From positions 1 to 64,000 of the forward strand of contig NZ_CABVMM010000010.1 of NCBI RefSeq assembly GCF_902499555.1: DNA of 64,000 nt. Direction: 5' to 3'. Below the pieces are notes generated by a model, which saw nothing but the letters and a program-made list of their open reading frames with translations, did no database searches and was not told the DNA's origin. Every line of letters starts with the position of its first letter. Position 1 is the first letter of the stretch. The position numbers and the translations under genes are program-made. Shown here piece after piece: positions 8,498 to 18,133 of this stretch. Origin of the DNA: Mesonia oceanica. GTDB lineage: Bacteria > Bacteroidota > Bacteroidia > Flavobacteriales > Flavobacteriaceae.

Positions 8498-9066
8498 TTT
8501 GTAGGATTGGCTTCTTTAAAAGGAATGGCGATAACAGTTTGATCCCAAGCGAGGAACATCACGTTTAAATTTTGTTGATCATCAAAATAAATAGTGAACT
8601 GTTCAATAGGAGAAAGGTTTTTGTTGACCGGTACTTCCAGAGTTAATACATCATATTCAGGATCGCGGGCTGCTTCTTTAGTTGTTAGATCGATCCCCCA
8701 AGTGTACATTTTTTCATTAAAGATAACTTTCCAAGAATCAGGATTAGGAATAGTCCATAAAGTGTAGGTTCCAGATTTTAATAAAGTACCATCTATCAAA
8801 ATATCTTTATTAACTTCAAAAGTAGTAGCTTCGTTGGCTCCCGTTCTCCATACTTCTCCATAAGGTACTAGGTCTCCAAAAATATCCCTTCCTTTTTTGT
8901 AAGGGCGATTGTAAAATACTTTTACTTTTAAACTTCCTTTCTGATAGTATACGGTATCTTCTGGACTGTAAGATTTAGTTTCGCCTTTCCAGATGTAAAA
9001 ACCTAAAGCCCCGCCAAGAACCAATACCATTAAAATGATGATAGTCCATTTTATCTTTTTCCTCAT
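8482..9066 (-). CDS. DUF2911 domain protein, membrane-anchored
   Basis: 194 residues. A single N-terminal hydrophobic segment (residues 8-25) after Lys/Arg residues acts as a signal anchor, so the rest faces the periplasm. The body shows the DUF2911 pattern: a central VPYGEVWRTGANEATTFEV stretch at about 67-85, then LKSGTYTLWTIPN and the VIFNE strand. The function of DUF2911 is unknown. It is transcribed divergently from the sigma-factor operon, sharing a spacer of about 100 bases, and stands as a single gene with its own terminator. Confidence 0.85.
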   Translation of the reverse strand: MRKKIKWTIIILMVLVLGGALGFYIWKGETKSYSPEDTVYYQKGSLKVKVFYNRPYKKGRDIFGDLVPYGEVWRTGANEATTFEVNKDILIDGTLLKSGTYTLWTIPNPDSWKVIFNEKMYTWGIDLTTKEAARDPEYDVLTLEVPVNKNLSPIEQFTIYFDDQQNLNVMFLAWDQTVIAIPFKEANPTKKPEA

Positions 9067-9164
9067 TGCAAAAATTATTTTCAGCTAAAATTAAATAATA
9101 ATTTTGCAACACTGTCTATTTTAAGATGTCTTTATAAATGAATAGTAACTAACCAACCGCTATT

Positions 9165-9710
9165 GTGTTACAAACAGAACTCATAGAAGCTTGCAAGCAA
9201 AACGACAGGAAAGCCCAAATGAAGCTTTACAATAAGTATTGTGATGGGATGTACTACGTTGCCTTACGGTTTCTAAAGAATACTCATGATGCCGAAGAAG
9301 CGATGCAAGAAGGTTTTATACAAGCCTTTTTGAAAATGCATCAATTCACCGGGGAAGTCACTTTTGGAGCTTGGCTAAAGCGTATCGTTATCAATAAAAG
9401 TATTGATATGCTGAAAGCGAAAAAGATGAATTTTACGGCTATTAATGAGCAGACTTTAGGAACGGTAGAAGAAGATGATAACTGGTCTATCCACGATGAA
9501 ATTACGATAGACTTAGTGAAAGAGGAAATAGAACAGCTGCCGGAAAACTATAGGTATCCCGTCATGCTGTTTTTAATAGAAGGTTACGATCATCAAGAAA
9601 TTTCGGAAATATTGGATATCACTCCAGTTAGTTCACGGACTTTGGTGCATCGCGGAAAAAAGAAATTGCAGAAAAAGTTAAAAACCTATTACCATGGCAC
9701 AGGATCTTAG
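9165..9710 (+). CDS. ECF-type RNA polymerase sigma factor
   Basis: 181 residues, starting at GTG (9165). Region 2 lies at about 10-75, with the ALRFLKNTHDAEEAMQEGFI helix that contacts core polymerase and the -10 element; region 4 lies at about 120-175, with an HQEISEILDITPVSSRTLVHR helix-turn-helix. There is no extra C-terminal domain. Such factors redirect polymerase to envelope-stress or extracytoplasmic regulons. The next gene overlaps by 17 bases and encodes a one-helix membrane protein, the normal arrangement for a sigma factor with its anti-sigma partner. Confidence 0.92.
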   Translation: MLQTELIEACKQNDRKAQMKLYNKYCDGMYYVALRFLKNTHDAEEAMQEGFIQAFLKMHQFTGEVTFGAWLKRIVINKSIDMLKAKKMNFTAINEQTLGTVEEDDNWSIHDEITIDLVKEEIEQLPENYRYPVMLFLIEGYDHQEISEILDITPVSSRTLVHRGKKKLQKKLKTYYHGTGS

Positions 9711-10302
9711 AGACCTATTTAGAGAAGAAAGAAAAAAAGTGCAACGACCCGATATGCTGAAAGGGCATGCTCAAAGATTTGAAAATTTATTGGAACAGCG
9801 TTTGCCAAAAGAAGAAAAGCCAGCAAAGCAGCATAAGTTTTTCTTTATGAAGATTGCTGCGGTACTAGTGGTGGCCGTAAGTATAGGTTGGTTTTTGTAC
9901 CAAAGTGGTCGAAGTTCAGTAGAAAATGCTGTCGTGAATACACAGCAGTCAACAGAAAATCAAGTTGAGAAAGAAACTAACAGGTATTTAAGTGATATTT
10001 CTCCTGAATACAAACAAATAGAAGACTATTACTTGGCCAGTATTAATGCTGAGTTGTCTCAATTAACCGTAACTCCTGAAAACAAAGAGTTAATCGATTC
10101 TTTTATGAATCAGTTAGCGCAATTGGATAAAGAATATCAACGCTTAAATGCTGAAATAGAAGAAAATGGAATTGATGAGCAAACTGTAAGTATATTGATT
10201 AATAATTTGGAACTAAGGTTAGAGCTGTTGTACAAGTTGAAAGACAAATTAAAACAAATGAAAAAAGATTCTTTGCAGGAAATGCAAGGAGCACAAGCTT
10301 AA
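9694..10302 (+). CDS. putative anti-sigma factor, single-pass membrane protein
   Basis: 202 residues. A cytoplasmic charged N-terminus (about 1-48) is followed by one membrane helix (about 50-66, KIAAVLVVAVSIGWFLY) and a periplasmic helical, Glu/Gln-rich domain (90-200) predicted to form coiled coils. No zinc-binding HxxxCxxC motif of ZAS anti-sigma factors is visible, so the assignment depends on topology and on the 17-base overlap with the sigma gene. It probably holds the sigma factor at the membrane and senses an envelope signal. The next gene starts 3 bases after its stop. Confidence 0.75.
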   Translation: MAQDLRDLFREERKKVQRPDMLKGHAQRFENLLEQRLPKEEKPAKQHKFFFMKIAAVLVVAVSIGWFLYQSGRSSVENAVVNTQQSTENQVEKETNRYLSDISPEYKQIEDYYLASINAELSQLTVTPENKELIDSFMNQLAQLDKEYQRLNAEIEENGIDEQTVSILINNLELRLELLYKLKDKLKQMKKDSLQEMQGAQA

Positions 10303-10305
10303 AAA

Positions 10306-11784
10306 ATGATGAACATGAAAAAGTATATAATACAAACTCTCTTTTTGCTGGCGGCTGTTCTAGTGGTTCAGGTGGAAGCAAAAGCTCAAAATGAGGTGAG
10401 TAAAAAGGAAGAATCCTTCAACGTAGATGAAGATGTTCTTATAGATTTAAACACCAAGCGTACACAAGTAATATTTGAAACTTGGAACCGTGATGAAGTA
10501 GAGGTAAAAGCAAAAATAACATCAGACGAATTGTCTGAAGAAGAGTTGAAAAACTTATCAGAAGCTTGGCAGCTAGATGTTATGGGTAACAGTCGTAAAA
10601 TTTCGATAGCCTCCAATGGGAATGATGCCGGTTTTGGGAATTTAACGATTAAAGGGAATGCCATTAGTTCGGTTAATAAGGAAATGATTCAGCCATTAAT
10701 GGAAAATATGATAGGGCCTTTTTTACAGCAAATGTCCAATCATCCTTTACCTCCAGAGATGATGGAAAGTTTAAGTAGCCTAAAATTTGATTATGCTGCT
10801 TATCAAGATGAAGGAGAGGCCTACGTAGAGCGTTATGAAAAACAAGTAGAAAATAAGTTTGGTAAAAACTTTGAAAAGGCCATGGAAAAATGGGGGAAGA
10901 ATTTTGAAAAAGATGCTGAAGTTTGGGCAGAGCAGCTCGAACGAAAGATGAAGGCTATGGAAAAGAGCGGAGAGATGCAAAAGCATCAACAAGCCGTAGA
11001 ACAGCAGATGCAAGAATGGGGAGAGAGCTTTGGTAAACAAATGGAAGCTTGGGCAAGTCAATTTGGAGGAGGAGATCAAGGAAACATGACCAAGACCGTT
11101 ACTACCACACCCAATGGCCAAAGGGTAATTGTCCATTATTCCAATTCAGGAAATATGCCTAAATCTATAAATACGGAAGAAAAAGTAAAACGTTTGTTAG
11201 TCATCAAAATACCTAAACAAGCAAGGATTCAGTTAAACGTGAGGTATGGAAAACTTAGTCTTGAAGATGAAGTAAACAACGTAAAGGGAAGCATTGCCCA
11301 CGCAGATTTTTCAGCGAAAAGCATTCAAGGAAAAGATACTCATTTAAGTATAGCCTATTCTCCTATAGAAATAGAAAATTGGGGACATGGATCCTTACAG
11401 ATGAGTTATGTAAAAGATTGTCAAATTAATAATGCAAAAAGTATAAAGCTATCTTCTAATGCTAGTGATGTAGTAATTGATGAGCTAGAGGAAACCGGAA
11501 TTATCTCAGGTTCCTTTGGGGAGTTAACCATACAAAATACCGGGAAAAACTTTAAGCGTCTCGACATTAGTTTGGAGAATAGTGATTTAGTATTGCAGTT
11601 ACCTGATTCTTCTTTTAATTTCACCTATAATGGTTCAAGAAGCGAGGTGAAATATCCTGAAAAATTAAAAGCTAATGTGATGGATAGCTATGGTAATCAA
11701 TTAATAAACGGTTATCATAAATCTAGAAATACCGATAGCAGTATTAACATCAATGCTAGGTTTAGTGATGTACTTATTAAATAA
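10306..11784 (+). CDS. exported DUF4097-like beta-helical protein
   Basis: 492 residues with a signal peptide (cleavage likely after VEAKA, about residue 26; a start at the third Met is possible). The N-terminal 130 residues give a strand-rich NVDEDVLIDLNTKRTQVIFETW segment typical of DUF4097/adhesin-like repeats. A helical insertion at about 165-255 is rich in Glu, Lys, Met and Trp (many MEKWGKNFEK-like turns). The C-terminal part (290-490) returns to short repeated strands, as in a right-handed beta-helix. It is third in the sigma/anti-sigma operon and probably a periplasmic or surface part of the stress circuit. Function unknown. Confidence 0.75.
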   Translation: MMNMKKYIIQTLFLLAAVLVVQVEAKAQNEVSKKEESFNVDEDVLIDLNTKRTQVIFETWNRDEVEVKAKITSDELSEEELKNLSEAWQLDVMGNSRKISIASNGNDAGFGNLTIKGNAISSVNKEMIQPLMENMIGPFLQQMSNHPLPPEMMESLSSLKFDYAAYQDEGEAYVERYEKQVENKFGKNFEKAMEKWGKNFEKDAEVWAEQLERKMKAMEKSGEMQKHQQAVEQQMQEWGESFGKQMEAWASQFGGGDQGNMTKTVTTTPNGQRVIVHYSNSGNMPKSINTEEKVKRLLVIKIPKQARIQLNVRYGKLSLEDEVNNVKGSIAHADFSAKSIQGKDTHLSIAYSPIEIENWGHGSLQMSYVKDCQINNAKSIKLSSNASDVVIDELEETGIISGSFGELTIQNTGKNFKRLDISLENSDLVLQLPDSSFNFTYNGSRSEVKYPEKLKANVMDSYGNQLINGYHKSRNTDSSININARFSDVLIK

Positions 11785-11851
11785 AACAGGAGATAATTAA
11801 TTGTTTGGTTTTAGATTGAGTTAAGGTGTATCTACCTTCCTGTTTAATGAA

Positions 11852-11886
11852 AATGTTTTGCTCAACTTGAGCAAAACATTTTTTGT
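11852..11886 (+). terminator. terminator of the sigma-factor operon
   Basis: Perfect 14-bp inverted repeat (11852-11865 with 11867-11880) followed by TTTTGTTTT. It lies 67 bases past the stop of the DUF4097-like gene. Confidence 0.85.
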
Positions 11887-12002
11887 TTTAACGTGAGTTT
11901 GGTTGAAGAATACCTCTTAGGTTGATTGAAACAAAATTTTTATATAGAGCTTAAGTTCTTTAAAATAGTTTACAATCTTTACTTTTACAAAAATTAACTC
12001 GA

Positions 12003-12683
12003 ATGATTTTTACTGAATATTTAGCGCAGCTTACTTCCCATTTTACTGCTATTGTTGGGGATTTTCAACCACAAGATTATTTAGCCTTAGACCTTTCGGT
12101 GGAAAATAAAGAATTAAAAAAAATAAACCTTAGTTCTCCCGAAGCGATGCAAAATTACATTCAGCTGCAACTCGATCATTCGGCTAAAAAAGTTGCTTTT
12201 GGAGGGTATTTAGAAAAAAGGAATCTTTATAAAAGAAGTGAACATTTTAGTTCCTTAAGCGCAGAAGACAGAAACATACATATAGGACTGGATATTTGGG
12301 CGCCTGCTTCAACTTCAATTCAATCTCCTTTGGATGGAAAAATTCATAGTTTTCAAAACAATACTAATTTTGGGGATTACGGGCCTACTATTATTTTAGA
12401 GCACTATTTTCAAGGAATACAATTTTATACGTTGTATGGTCATTTAAGTTTAGGTTCTCTTGAAGGTCTAGAAGTGGGGCAGCAGGTGGAAGGAGGTCAG
12501 AGAATAGCCGATTTAGGAGGACCGGAAATAAATGGGGATTATGCACCGCATTTACATTTTCAGGTCATTAAAAATATACAAGAAAAGACCGGTGACTACC
12601 CTGGGGTTTGTAGCAAAAATAATTTAGTTTTTTATGCTGAAAATTGCCCAGACCCTAATGTTTTGTTGAAAATTATGCTTTAG
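12003..12683 (+). CDS. M23 family metallopeptidase (peptidoglycan-hydrolase fold)
   Basis: 226 residues. The zinc ligands of the M23/LytM fold are visible: HIGLD (His93, Asp97), YGHLS (His147) and PHLHFQ (His183, His185). The family cleaves peptide cross-bridges of peptidoglycan. There is no signal peptide (it starts MIFTEYLAQLTSHF), which is unusual for an enzyme acting on the wall; either export is non-classical or it acts elsewhere. The 3' end overlaps the convergent DUF4199 gene by 11 bases. Family assignment is solid; substrate is not known. Confidence 0.88.
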   Translation: MIFTEYLAQLTSHFTAIVGDFQPQDYLALDLSVENKELKKINLSSPEAMQNYIQLQLDHSAKKVAFGGYLEKRNLYKRSEHFSSLSAEDRNIHIGLDIWAPASTSIQSPLDGKIHSFQNNTNFGDYGPTIILEHYFQGIQFYTLYGHLSLGSLEGLEVGQQVEGGQRIADLGGPEINGDYAPHLHFQVIKNIQEKTGDYPGVCSKNNLVFYAENCPDPNVLLKIML

Positions 12684-13164
12684 GTTTTTTCTTTATAAAA
12701 GCTGCAACAATAGCAGAAGTGACAATTCCCATGGCTAAGTTAAAGACAACAGCATCAATTATAGTCGCTTTTAAATTATAGACTTCTTTAGCTTTTTCTA
12801 GAGAGATAACTCCACGATCAGAAAGTTTTAAGGCAGCATCAGTAAAGTAATTGGGAGAAATGTAATTGATAAATATGGCTTGAATAAGCGGGGTTAGTAA
12901 ACAAATGATAATAGAAATAATACTTCCGGAAATAACCCCTTGTTCCCAAGTGATAAAACCGTTATAATACTTTTTCTTTTTTTCGAGTAAAGCAAAGCTT
13001 ATGATGATGATGAAAAATAAAGGGATGATTAGCAAGTTGGTGTAAATCTGATGTTTAGAAATTTGGTCAGTATGCCAGCCCATATTTTTTTCTACATACA
13101 TCCATAGCAAGGTGAAAATGCTAAAAATTATTCCCCATTTAAATTCTATCTGAAAGTTTTTCAT
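12673..13164 (-). CDS. DUF4199 integral membrane protein
   Basis: 163 residues with four hydrophobic segments (about 8-24, 42-60, 76-98, 135-155). The layout, including the GFITWEQGVISG turn between helices 2 and 3, is that of DUF4199, a Bacteroidota family of unknown function. Monocistronic on the minus strand, converging on the M23 gene. Confidence 0.85.
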   Translation of the reverse strand: MKNFQIEFKWGIIFSIFTLLWMYVEKNMGWHTDQISKHQIYTNLLIIPLFFIIIISFALLEKKKKYYNGFITWEQGVISGSIISIIICLLTPLIQAIFINYISPNYFTDAALKLSDRGVISLEKAKEVYNLKATIIDAVVFNLAMGIVTSAIVAAFIKKKPKA

Positions 13165-13310
13165 AAAGCTATTGTCTAAACCGAACCGCTAAATTAACAA
13201 AAGCTAGCTAATTTTAGGTAGTCAAAAATCTTTCTTTTGGAAGTTCAGTCTCAAGCTGAATTTCAATTTTAACTTCAAAATATTCTTCTCTTTCTAGTAG
13301 TGAAAACAAA

Positions 13311-13340
13311 AATCCCAAACAGTAACGTTTGGGATTTTTT
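13311..13340 (-). terminator. terminator of secA
   Basis: Perfect 10-bp stem (13311-13320 with 13327-13336), 6-nt loop, then GGGATTTTTGTTTTC on the minus strand. It starts 24 bases past the secA stop. Confidence 0.85.
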
Positions 13341-13363
13341 AAGGGATATAAATTATTTTTCTA

Positions 13364-16300
13364 TTAATGCTGGCTAAGCACCCACTGTCCACTTTCGATG
13401 AGTGGTATTGCTTGTTTATATTTTACCGTTTTAGATTCACCATTCGCAACGTTTTTAATAGTTACTTTATCATTACGACCAATTTTTGGTTGGTTTCTCG
13501 TAATTGTTTCAGTTACCTGTGGACGTTGTTGAGCTTGAGTTTGACTGGCTGCTCTTGATTGTGCGGCACGCTCATCGATATTCGGGATTTCTTCTTTGGA
13601 AGTTTCTACCCTTTCTCTTGGAGCTTCTCTAGCTTCTTGAATATTGTTTTGTTGTTGCGGAATTTCACCTTTGTACAAGAATGAAATCACATCTTTATTC
13701 ACTTCATCTAACATCACCTTAAATAATTCAAAAGCTTCAAACTTATAAATTAATAAAGGATCTTTTTGTTCGTGTACCGCTAACTGAACACTTTGCTTCA
13801 ACTCATCCATTTTTCTTAAATGCGTTTTCCAAGCATCATCAATAATGGCTAAAGTAATGTTCTTCTCAAAATCGGTAATTAATTGTTTTCCTTCGGTTTC
13901 GTAGGCTTTTTCTAAGTTGGTGGCCACTTGTAGCGTTTTGTTTCCATCAGAAAACGGAACGGCAATACGCTCAAATCGAGAACCTTGCTCTTCATAAACA
14001 TTTTTAATTACCGGATAAGCCAATTCAGCATTGTGCTTCATTCTCTCTTGGTAATGTTCATAAGCCTTTTTGTAAACCTCGACCGCTAATTTTTGAGGAT
14101 TCATTTTCTCGAATTCTTGTTCGGTCACCGGAGAATCCATCGAGAAATAACGAATTAATTCGAATTCGAAATTCTTAAAATCGGAGGCTGTTTTATTGGT
14201 ATCGGTGATGACTTCAGCAATATCAAAAATCATATTGGCAATATCCACTCGTAAACGTTCCCCAAATAGTGCGTGATAACGACGCTTGTAAATTACTTCA
14301 CGTTGCGCGTTCATGACATCATCATATTCTAGTAATCGCTTACGAACCCCAAAGTTATTTTCTTCTACTTTTTTCTGAGCTCGTTCAATAGATTTTGAAA
14401 TCATTCCGTGCTGAATCACTTCTCCTTCTTCCAGTCCCATTCTATCCATTAATTTGGCAATTCGTTCTGAGCCAAATAAACGCATTAAATTATCTTCTAA
14501 TGAAACATAGAATTGAGAACTACCAGGATCTCCTTGACGACCGGAACGACCTCTTAACTGGCGGTCGACTCTACGGGAATCGTGACGTTCAGTACCAATT
14601 ATCGCTAAACCACCGGCAGCTTTTACTTCTTTACTTAGTTTAATATCGGTACCACGACCCGCCATATTGGTAGCAATGGTAACCATTCCTTTTTGTCCGG
14701 CTTGTTCAACAACTTCCGCTTCTTTTTTATGCAGTTTTGCATTCAATACGTTATGCTGAACTTTTCTAATTTGAAGCATTCTACTTAGCAATTCAGAAAT
14801 TTCAACCGAAGTAGTACCAATAAGTACCGGACGTCCTGCTTGAGAAAGTCGGGTAACTTCCTCGATCACCGCATTATATTTTTCACGCTTGGTTTTATAA
14901 ACCAAATCTTCTTTATCTTTACGGGCGATAGGTCTATTGGTAGGAATTTCTACCACATCCAATTCATAAATCTCCCAGAATTCTCCTGCTTCTGTTACCG
15001 CAGTACCCGTCATCCCAGAAAGTTTATTGTACATTCTAAAGTAGTTTTGAAGGGTAATTGTTGCAAAGGTTTGGGTAGCGTCTTCGATTTTTACCTGTTC
15101 CTTAGCTTCAATCGCTTGGTGAAGCCCATCGCTATAACGGCGCCCGTCCATAATACGACCGGTTTGCTCATCTACAATTTTTACCTTATTCTCCATCACC
15201 ACATATTCCGTATCTTTTTCAAATAGGGTATAGGCTTTTAGTAATTGGCGAAGGGTATGTATACGTTCACTTTTTACACTAAACTCTCGGAAAAGCTCTT
15301 CTTTTTTATCGGCTTCTTCTTCTTTCGAAAGACCTTGCTTTTCAATTTTAGAAATTTCCATTCCCATTTCCGGCATCACAAAGAAATTAGGATCTTCTTT
15401 TCCAGAAAGGAATTCTACTCCTTTATCGGTAAGGTCTATTTGATTACTTTTTTCTTCAATCGTAAAGTAAAGTTCTGCATCTATCTTATGCATTTCACGA
15501 TTGTTGTCCTGCATATAATGGTTTTCGGTCTTTTGAAGCAATTGCTTTATTCCTTCTTCACTTAAAAACTTGATTAAAGCCTTGTTTTTTGGAAGACCAC
15601 GATAAACACGATACAGTAGAAAACCTCCTTCTTTAGTATCTCCGGAAGCGATTAATTTTTTTGCATCGGCTAAAACACCTACTAAATATTTACGTTGTGC
15701 TTCTACAATTTTAGAAACTTGTGGTTTTAGCGCATCAAATTCGTGAACATCTCCTTTAGGTACAGGTCCAGAAATAATTAACGGGGTACGTGCATCATCA
15801 ATTAAAACAGAATCGACCTCATCGACGATGGCGTAGTTATGGGGACGCTGTACCAAATCGTCAGGCGCGTGGCTCATATTATCACGTAGGTAATCAAAGC
15901 CAAATTCGTTATTGGTTCCGTAGGTAATATCGGCATTGTAAGCTTTGCGTCGTGCTGCAGAATTAGGTCGGTGGTAGTCGATACAATCTACACTCATCCC
16001 ATGGAATTGAAAAATAGGCGCCATCCAAGCGCTATCACGTTTGGCTAAGTAATCGTTAACGGTTACTAAATGTACTCCACGTCCCGTTAAGGCATTGAGG
16101 TAAACGGGTAGGGTAGCTACTAAGGTTTTTCCTTCCCCGGTATGCATCTCTGCAATTTTTCCTTGGTGCATGGCGACCCCTCCAATGAGCTGCACATCGT
16201 AGTGGATCATATCCCAAGTAACTTCTTTTCCGGCAGCGTTCCAAGAGTTTTTCCAAATGGCTTTATCGCCATCTAGACTTACATAATCTTTTTCGGCAGA

Positions 16301-16720
16301 AATCTCTCTGTCAAACTCATTTGCAGTTACCACTAAGTTTTCGTTATGTACGAATCGCTTAGCAGTTTCTTTTACAACGGCAAAGGCTTCCGGTAAAATT
16401 TCATTAAGAATATCTTCAGAGACCGTGTAGGATTCTTCTTTTAAGCCGTCAATCTCAGCGTAAATGTCTTCTTTTTCACTAATATCTTCAGAAGCTTCGG
16501 CTTTTTTGCCTAATTCTATGATCTTTTGATCTATTTCTTTAGTAGCTTCTTTAATTTTTTCTTTAAAAGCTACAGTTTTGCTACGCAGTTCATCTAAGGA
16601 TAGGTTGGTTAACTCTTTTTCTGCGGCTTTAATTTTATCTACTATTGGTTGTATGGCTTTAACATCTTTTTCAGATTTATCGCCTATAAACACTTTTAAT
16701 ACGGAATCTAAGAAACCCAT
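13364..16720 (-). CDS. secA: preprotein translocase ATPase SecA
   Basis: 1118 residues, longer than the about 900 of enterobacterial SecA, as usual in Bacteroidota because of insertions in the N-terminal region and the variable tail. Motifs in order: MHTGEGKT Walker A near residue 193; [14 protein letters not shown] (DEAD-like box, also binding the preprotein cross-linking domain); [10 protein letters not shown] and [13 protein letters not shown] in the second helicase half. ATP hydrolysis drives unfolded preproteins through SecYEG. The C-terminus ends in [11 protein letters not shown] and lacks the CxCx8CH zinc motif that binds SecB. It is preceded by the DUF2795 gene, separated by a hairpin. 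Confidence 0.98.
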   Translation of the reverse strand: MGFLDSVLKVFIGDKSEKDVKAIQPIVDKIKAAEKELTNLSLDELRSKTVAFKEKIKEATKEIDQKIIELGKKAEASEDISEKEDIYAEIDGLKEESYTVSEDILNEILPEAFAVVKETAKRFVHNENLVVTANEFDREISAEKDYVSLDGDKAIWKNSWNAAGKEVTWDMIHYDVQLIGGVAMHQGKIAEMHTGEGKTLVATLPVYLNALTGRGVHLVTVNDYLAKRDSAWMAPIFQFHGMSVDCIDYHRPNSAARRKAYNADITYGTNNEFGFDYLRDNMSHAPDDLVQRPHNYAIVDEVDSVLIDDARTPLIISGPVPKGDVHEFDALKPQVSKIVEAQRKYLVGVLADAKKLIASGDTKEGGFLLYRVYRGLPKNKALIKFLSEEGIKQLLQKTENHYMQDNNREMHKIDAELYFTIEEKSNQIDLTDKGVEFLSGKEDPNFFVMPEMGMEISKIEKQGLSKEEEADKKEELFREFSVKSERIHTLRQLLKAYTLFEKDTEYVVMENKVKIVDEQTGRIMDGRRYSDGLHQAIEAKEQVKIEDATQTFATITLQNYFRMYNKLSGMTGTAVTEAGEFWEIYELDVVEIPTNRPIARKDKEDLVYKTKREKYNAVIEEVTRLSQAGRPVLIGTTSVEISELLSRMLQIRKVQHNVLNAKLHKKEAEVVEQAGQKGMVTIATNMAGRGTDIKLSKEVKAAGGLAIIGTERHDSRRVDRQLRGRSGRQGDPGSSQFYVSLEDNLMRLFGSERIAKLMDRMGLEEGEVIQHGMISKSIERAQKKVEENNFGVRKRLLEYDDVMNAQREVIYKRRYHALFGERLRVDIANMIFDIAEVITDTNKTASDFKNFEFELIRYFSMDSPVTEQEFEKMNPQKLAVEVYKKAYEHYQERMKHNAELAYPVIKNVYEEQGSRFERIAVPFSDGNKTLQVATNLEKAYETEGKQLITDFEKNITLAIIDDAWKTHLRKMDELKQSVQLAVHEQKDPLLIYKFEAFELFKVMLDEVNKDVISFLYKGEIPQQQNNIQEAREAPRERVETSKEEIPNIDERAAQSRAASQTQAQQRPQVTETITRNQPKIGRNDKVTIKNVANGESKTVKYKQAIPLIESGQWVLSQH

Positions 16721-16754
16721 ATGGTTTAATTTTATAATTTAATAAAAAGCAAAA

Positions 16755-16779
16755 AAAAAGTCCCGTGTGGAGACTTTTT
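16755..16779 (-). terminator. hairpin between the DUF2795 gene and secA
   Basis: Imperfect stem-loop (AAAAGTC...GACTTTT type with a loop of about 4) followed on the minus strand by nine T. It lies 23 bases past the DUF2795 stop and 35 bases before the secA start, so it may terminate or attenuate. Confidence 0.65.
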
Positions 16780-16801
16780 ACTTATTGCTTGCTATTTGTT
16801 G

Positions 16802-17023
16802 TTAATATTCATCCTCATTCCAAAGATAATCATCATCGGTAGGATAGTCTGGCCAAATCTCTTGAATGGAGTCATACGAGTCTCCTTCATCTTCAATCGA
16901 CTGCAAATTTTCAACTACTTCTAAGGGAGCACCTGTCCTAATTGCATAATCTATTAACTCGTCTTTTGTGGCTGGCCATGGAGCATCACTTAAATAGGAT
17001 GCTAATTCTAAAGTCCAATACAT
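16802..17023 (-). CDS. DUF2795 domain protein
   Basis: 73 residues with the pattern of DUF2795: LASYLSDAPWPATKDELIDYA, then an acidic tail (EDEGDSYDSIQEIWPDYPTDDDY). It is soluble and highly acidic. The small fold and an Ala-Pro-Trp-Pro-Ala core make it look like a nucleic-acid- or protein-binding module, but the function is unknown. It stands beside secA and has a clear promoter upstream. Confidence 0.88.
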   Translation of the reverse strand: MYWTLELASYLSDAPWPATKDELIDYAIRTGAPLEVVENLQSIEDEGDSYDSIQEIWPDYPTDDDYLWNEDEY

Positions 17024-17048
17024 CTTATTATTGTGTTTTAGTTTTGTG

Positions 17049-17079
17049 CAAAAATAAATTTTTAGACGTAAAAGTCAAG
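17049..17079 (-). promoter_or_regulatory. Bacteroidota-type promoter of the DUF2795 gene
   Basis: On the minus strand TTGAC (17079-17075) and TATTTTTG (17056-17049) are separated by 18 bases, matching the TTTG/TAnnTTTG promoter of Bacteroidota. The -7 element is 25 bases from the ATG. Confidence 0.65.
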
Positions 17080-17161
17080 TAAAAAATCTATTATTTCATC
17101 ATAATTTTTAAGAACTTGTCAATCAGTACTGTAAAAGCTGATTTTTGTTGGGGTTGTGAAG

Positions 17162-17737
17162 TTAAGAAGATTTTTTCGGAATCCATTTTACTTCTTCTAC
17201 CTTTAGGTTTTTAGACAACATCCGTGCCAGTACAAATAGGTAGTCAGATAGTCGGTTAAGGTATTGTAAAACAAATTCGTCGGTGGGTTCTATTTCATTT
17301 AAGGCAGTGGTTAAGCGCTCTGCACGTCTGCAAACACATCGTGCTATGTGACAATATGACACGGTTGTATGGCCGCCGGGTAGGATGAAGTGCGTCATTT
17401 CTGGCAATTCTTCCGTCATTTGATCGATTTGTTGTTCTAGAAATTCAATTTCCTTTGTTTGGATTTTTTCAATAGCCAAGCGTTCTTTCCCATTTTTTAG
17501 TTGGGCCTTTTTAGGGTCGGTGGCCAGTTCAGCGCCAATAGTGAAAAGTTGATGCTGAATATCGTATAGTTGTTTTTTGAATTTTTCATCAATGTCTTGA
17601 TCTCGCAACAACCCGATATAGGCATTTAGCTCATCAATGGTACCATAACTTTCGATACGTACGTGGTGTTTGGGGATTCTGGTTCCACCAAAAAGTGAAG
17701 TATTCCCTTTGTCTCCTTTTTTGGTATATATCTTCAT
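17162..17737 (-). CDS. cob(I)alamin adenosyltransferase, PduO/ATR type
   Basis: The 191-residue protein starts at the ATG at 17737 (MKIYTKKGDKGNTSLFGG); the frame stays open upstream only through low-complexity repeat DNA. It contains the PduO-family N-terminal ATP-binding TKKGDKG/TSLFGG and the SRADLV-type region here as ARCVCRRAERL, with FILPGG at about 127-132. The enzyme transfers adenosyl from ATP to cob(I)alamin, making adenosylcobalamin. Upstream is a CAAAGGTA (minus TACCTTTG) -7-like element at 17754-17761 and, beyond it, a hexamer tandem repeat. Confidence 0.92.
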   Translation of the reverse strand: MKIYTKKGDKGNTSLFGGTRIPKHHVRIESYGTIDELNAYIGLLRDQDIDEKFKKQLYDIQHQLFTIGAELATDPKKAQLKNGKERLAIEKIQTKEIEFLEQQIDQMTEELPEMTHFILPGGHTTVSYCHIARCVCRRAERLTTALNEIEPTDEFVLQYLNRLSDYLFVLARMLSKNLKVEEVKWIPKKSS

Positions 17738-17800
17738 AGAGTTGCTTTTATAGCAAAGGTAAGGCTTTTCATGAAGTATAAGAGGTGATGAACTTGAAGT

Positions 17801-17834
17801 TGAAACTGAAACTGAAACTGAAACTGAAACTGAA
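17801..17834. repeat. (TGAAAC)n hexamer tandem repeat
   Basis: About 5.5 copies of TGAAAC (plus strand), starting 64 bases upstream of the cobalamin adenosyltransferase start and running into heptamer-periodic sequence (ACTGAAT, ATTGAAA, ACTCAAC). It lies about 40-75 bases upstream of the candidate -7 box at 17754-17761. Confidence 0.85.
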
Positions 17835-17932
17835 TATTGAAAACTCAACAACTTCTCACTTCATCTCTTAAAACTACTGTGCTTCCCACTTCCTGCACAG
17901 TTTCGACTAAACGCTGTCTACTAAAATTTCCT

Positions 17933-18118
17933 TTAAGACTGTTCTTCTTTATCCCTTTCTTTTTTCTTTTTGTAAATGTTTTCCCGAAAGTTACGGGATT
18001 TTCTGTCATAGCGTTTTTCTTTATTACGCTTATTGTTTTTCAATACAGCAAAAAATAAAATTGCAAGCAGTACGACGATTAAAATAAGTTGGGTTTGTTC
18101 CGATAGGTTTTCAAGCAT
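17933..18118 (-). CDS. small single-helix membrane protein
   Basis: 61 residues: MLENLSEQTQ, a membrane helix at about 9-26 (QLILIVVLLAILFFAVL), then a strongly basic, disordered tail rich in Lys/Arg/Asn. The frame is well formed and the composition fits a real membrane peptide better than chance. Homologous small proteins of this shape occur near the cobalamin adenosyltransferase gene in flavobacteria as I recall, but I cannot name a family. The complementary plus-strand frame at 17837-18058 is taken to be a shadow. Confidence 0.6.
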   Translation of the reverse strand: MLENLSEQTQLILIVVLLAILFFAVLKNNKRNKEKRYDRKSRNFRENIYKKKKERDKEEQS

Positions 18119-18133
18119 GGGTGCAATTTTAAA

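Noticed and set aside
14395..15565. Several plus-strand frames inside secA
   Set aside because: Complementary shadows of a clear core gene; their products show no domain.
17837..18058. Plus-strand frame of 73 codons
   Set aside because: It overlaps the better minus-strand small membrane gene at 17933-18118 and reads through heptamer-periodic DNA.
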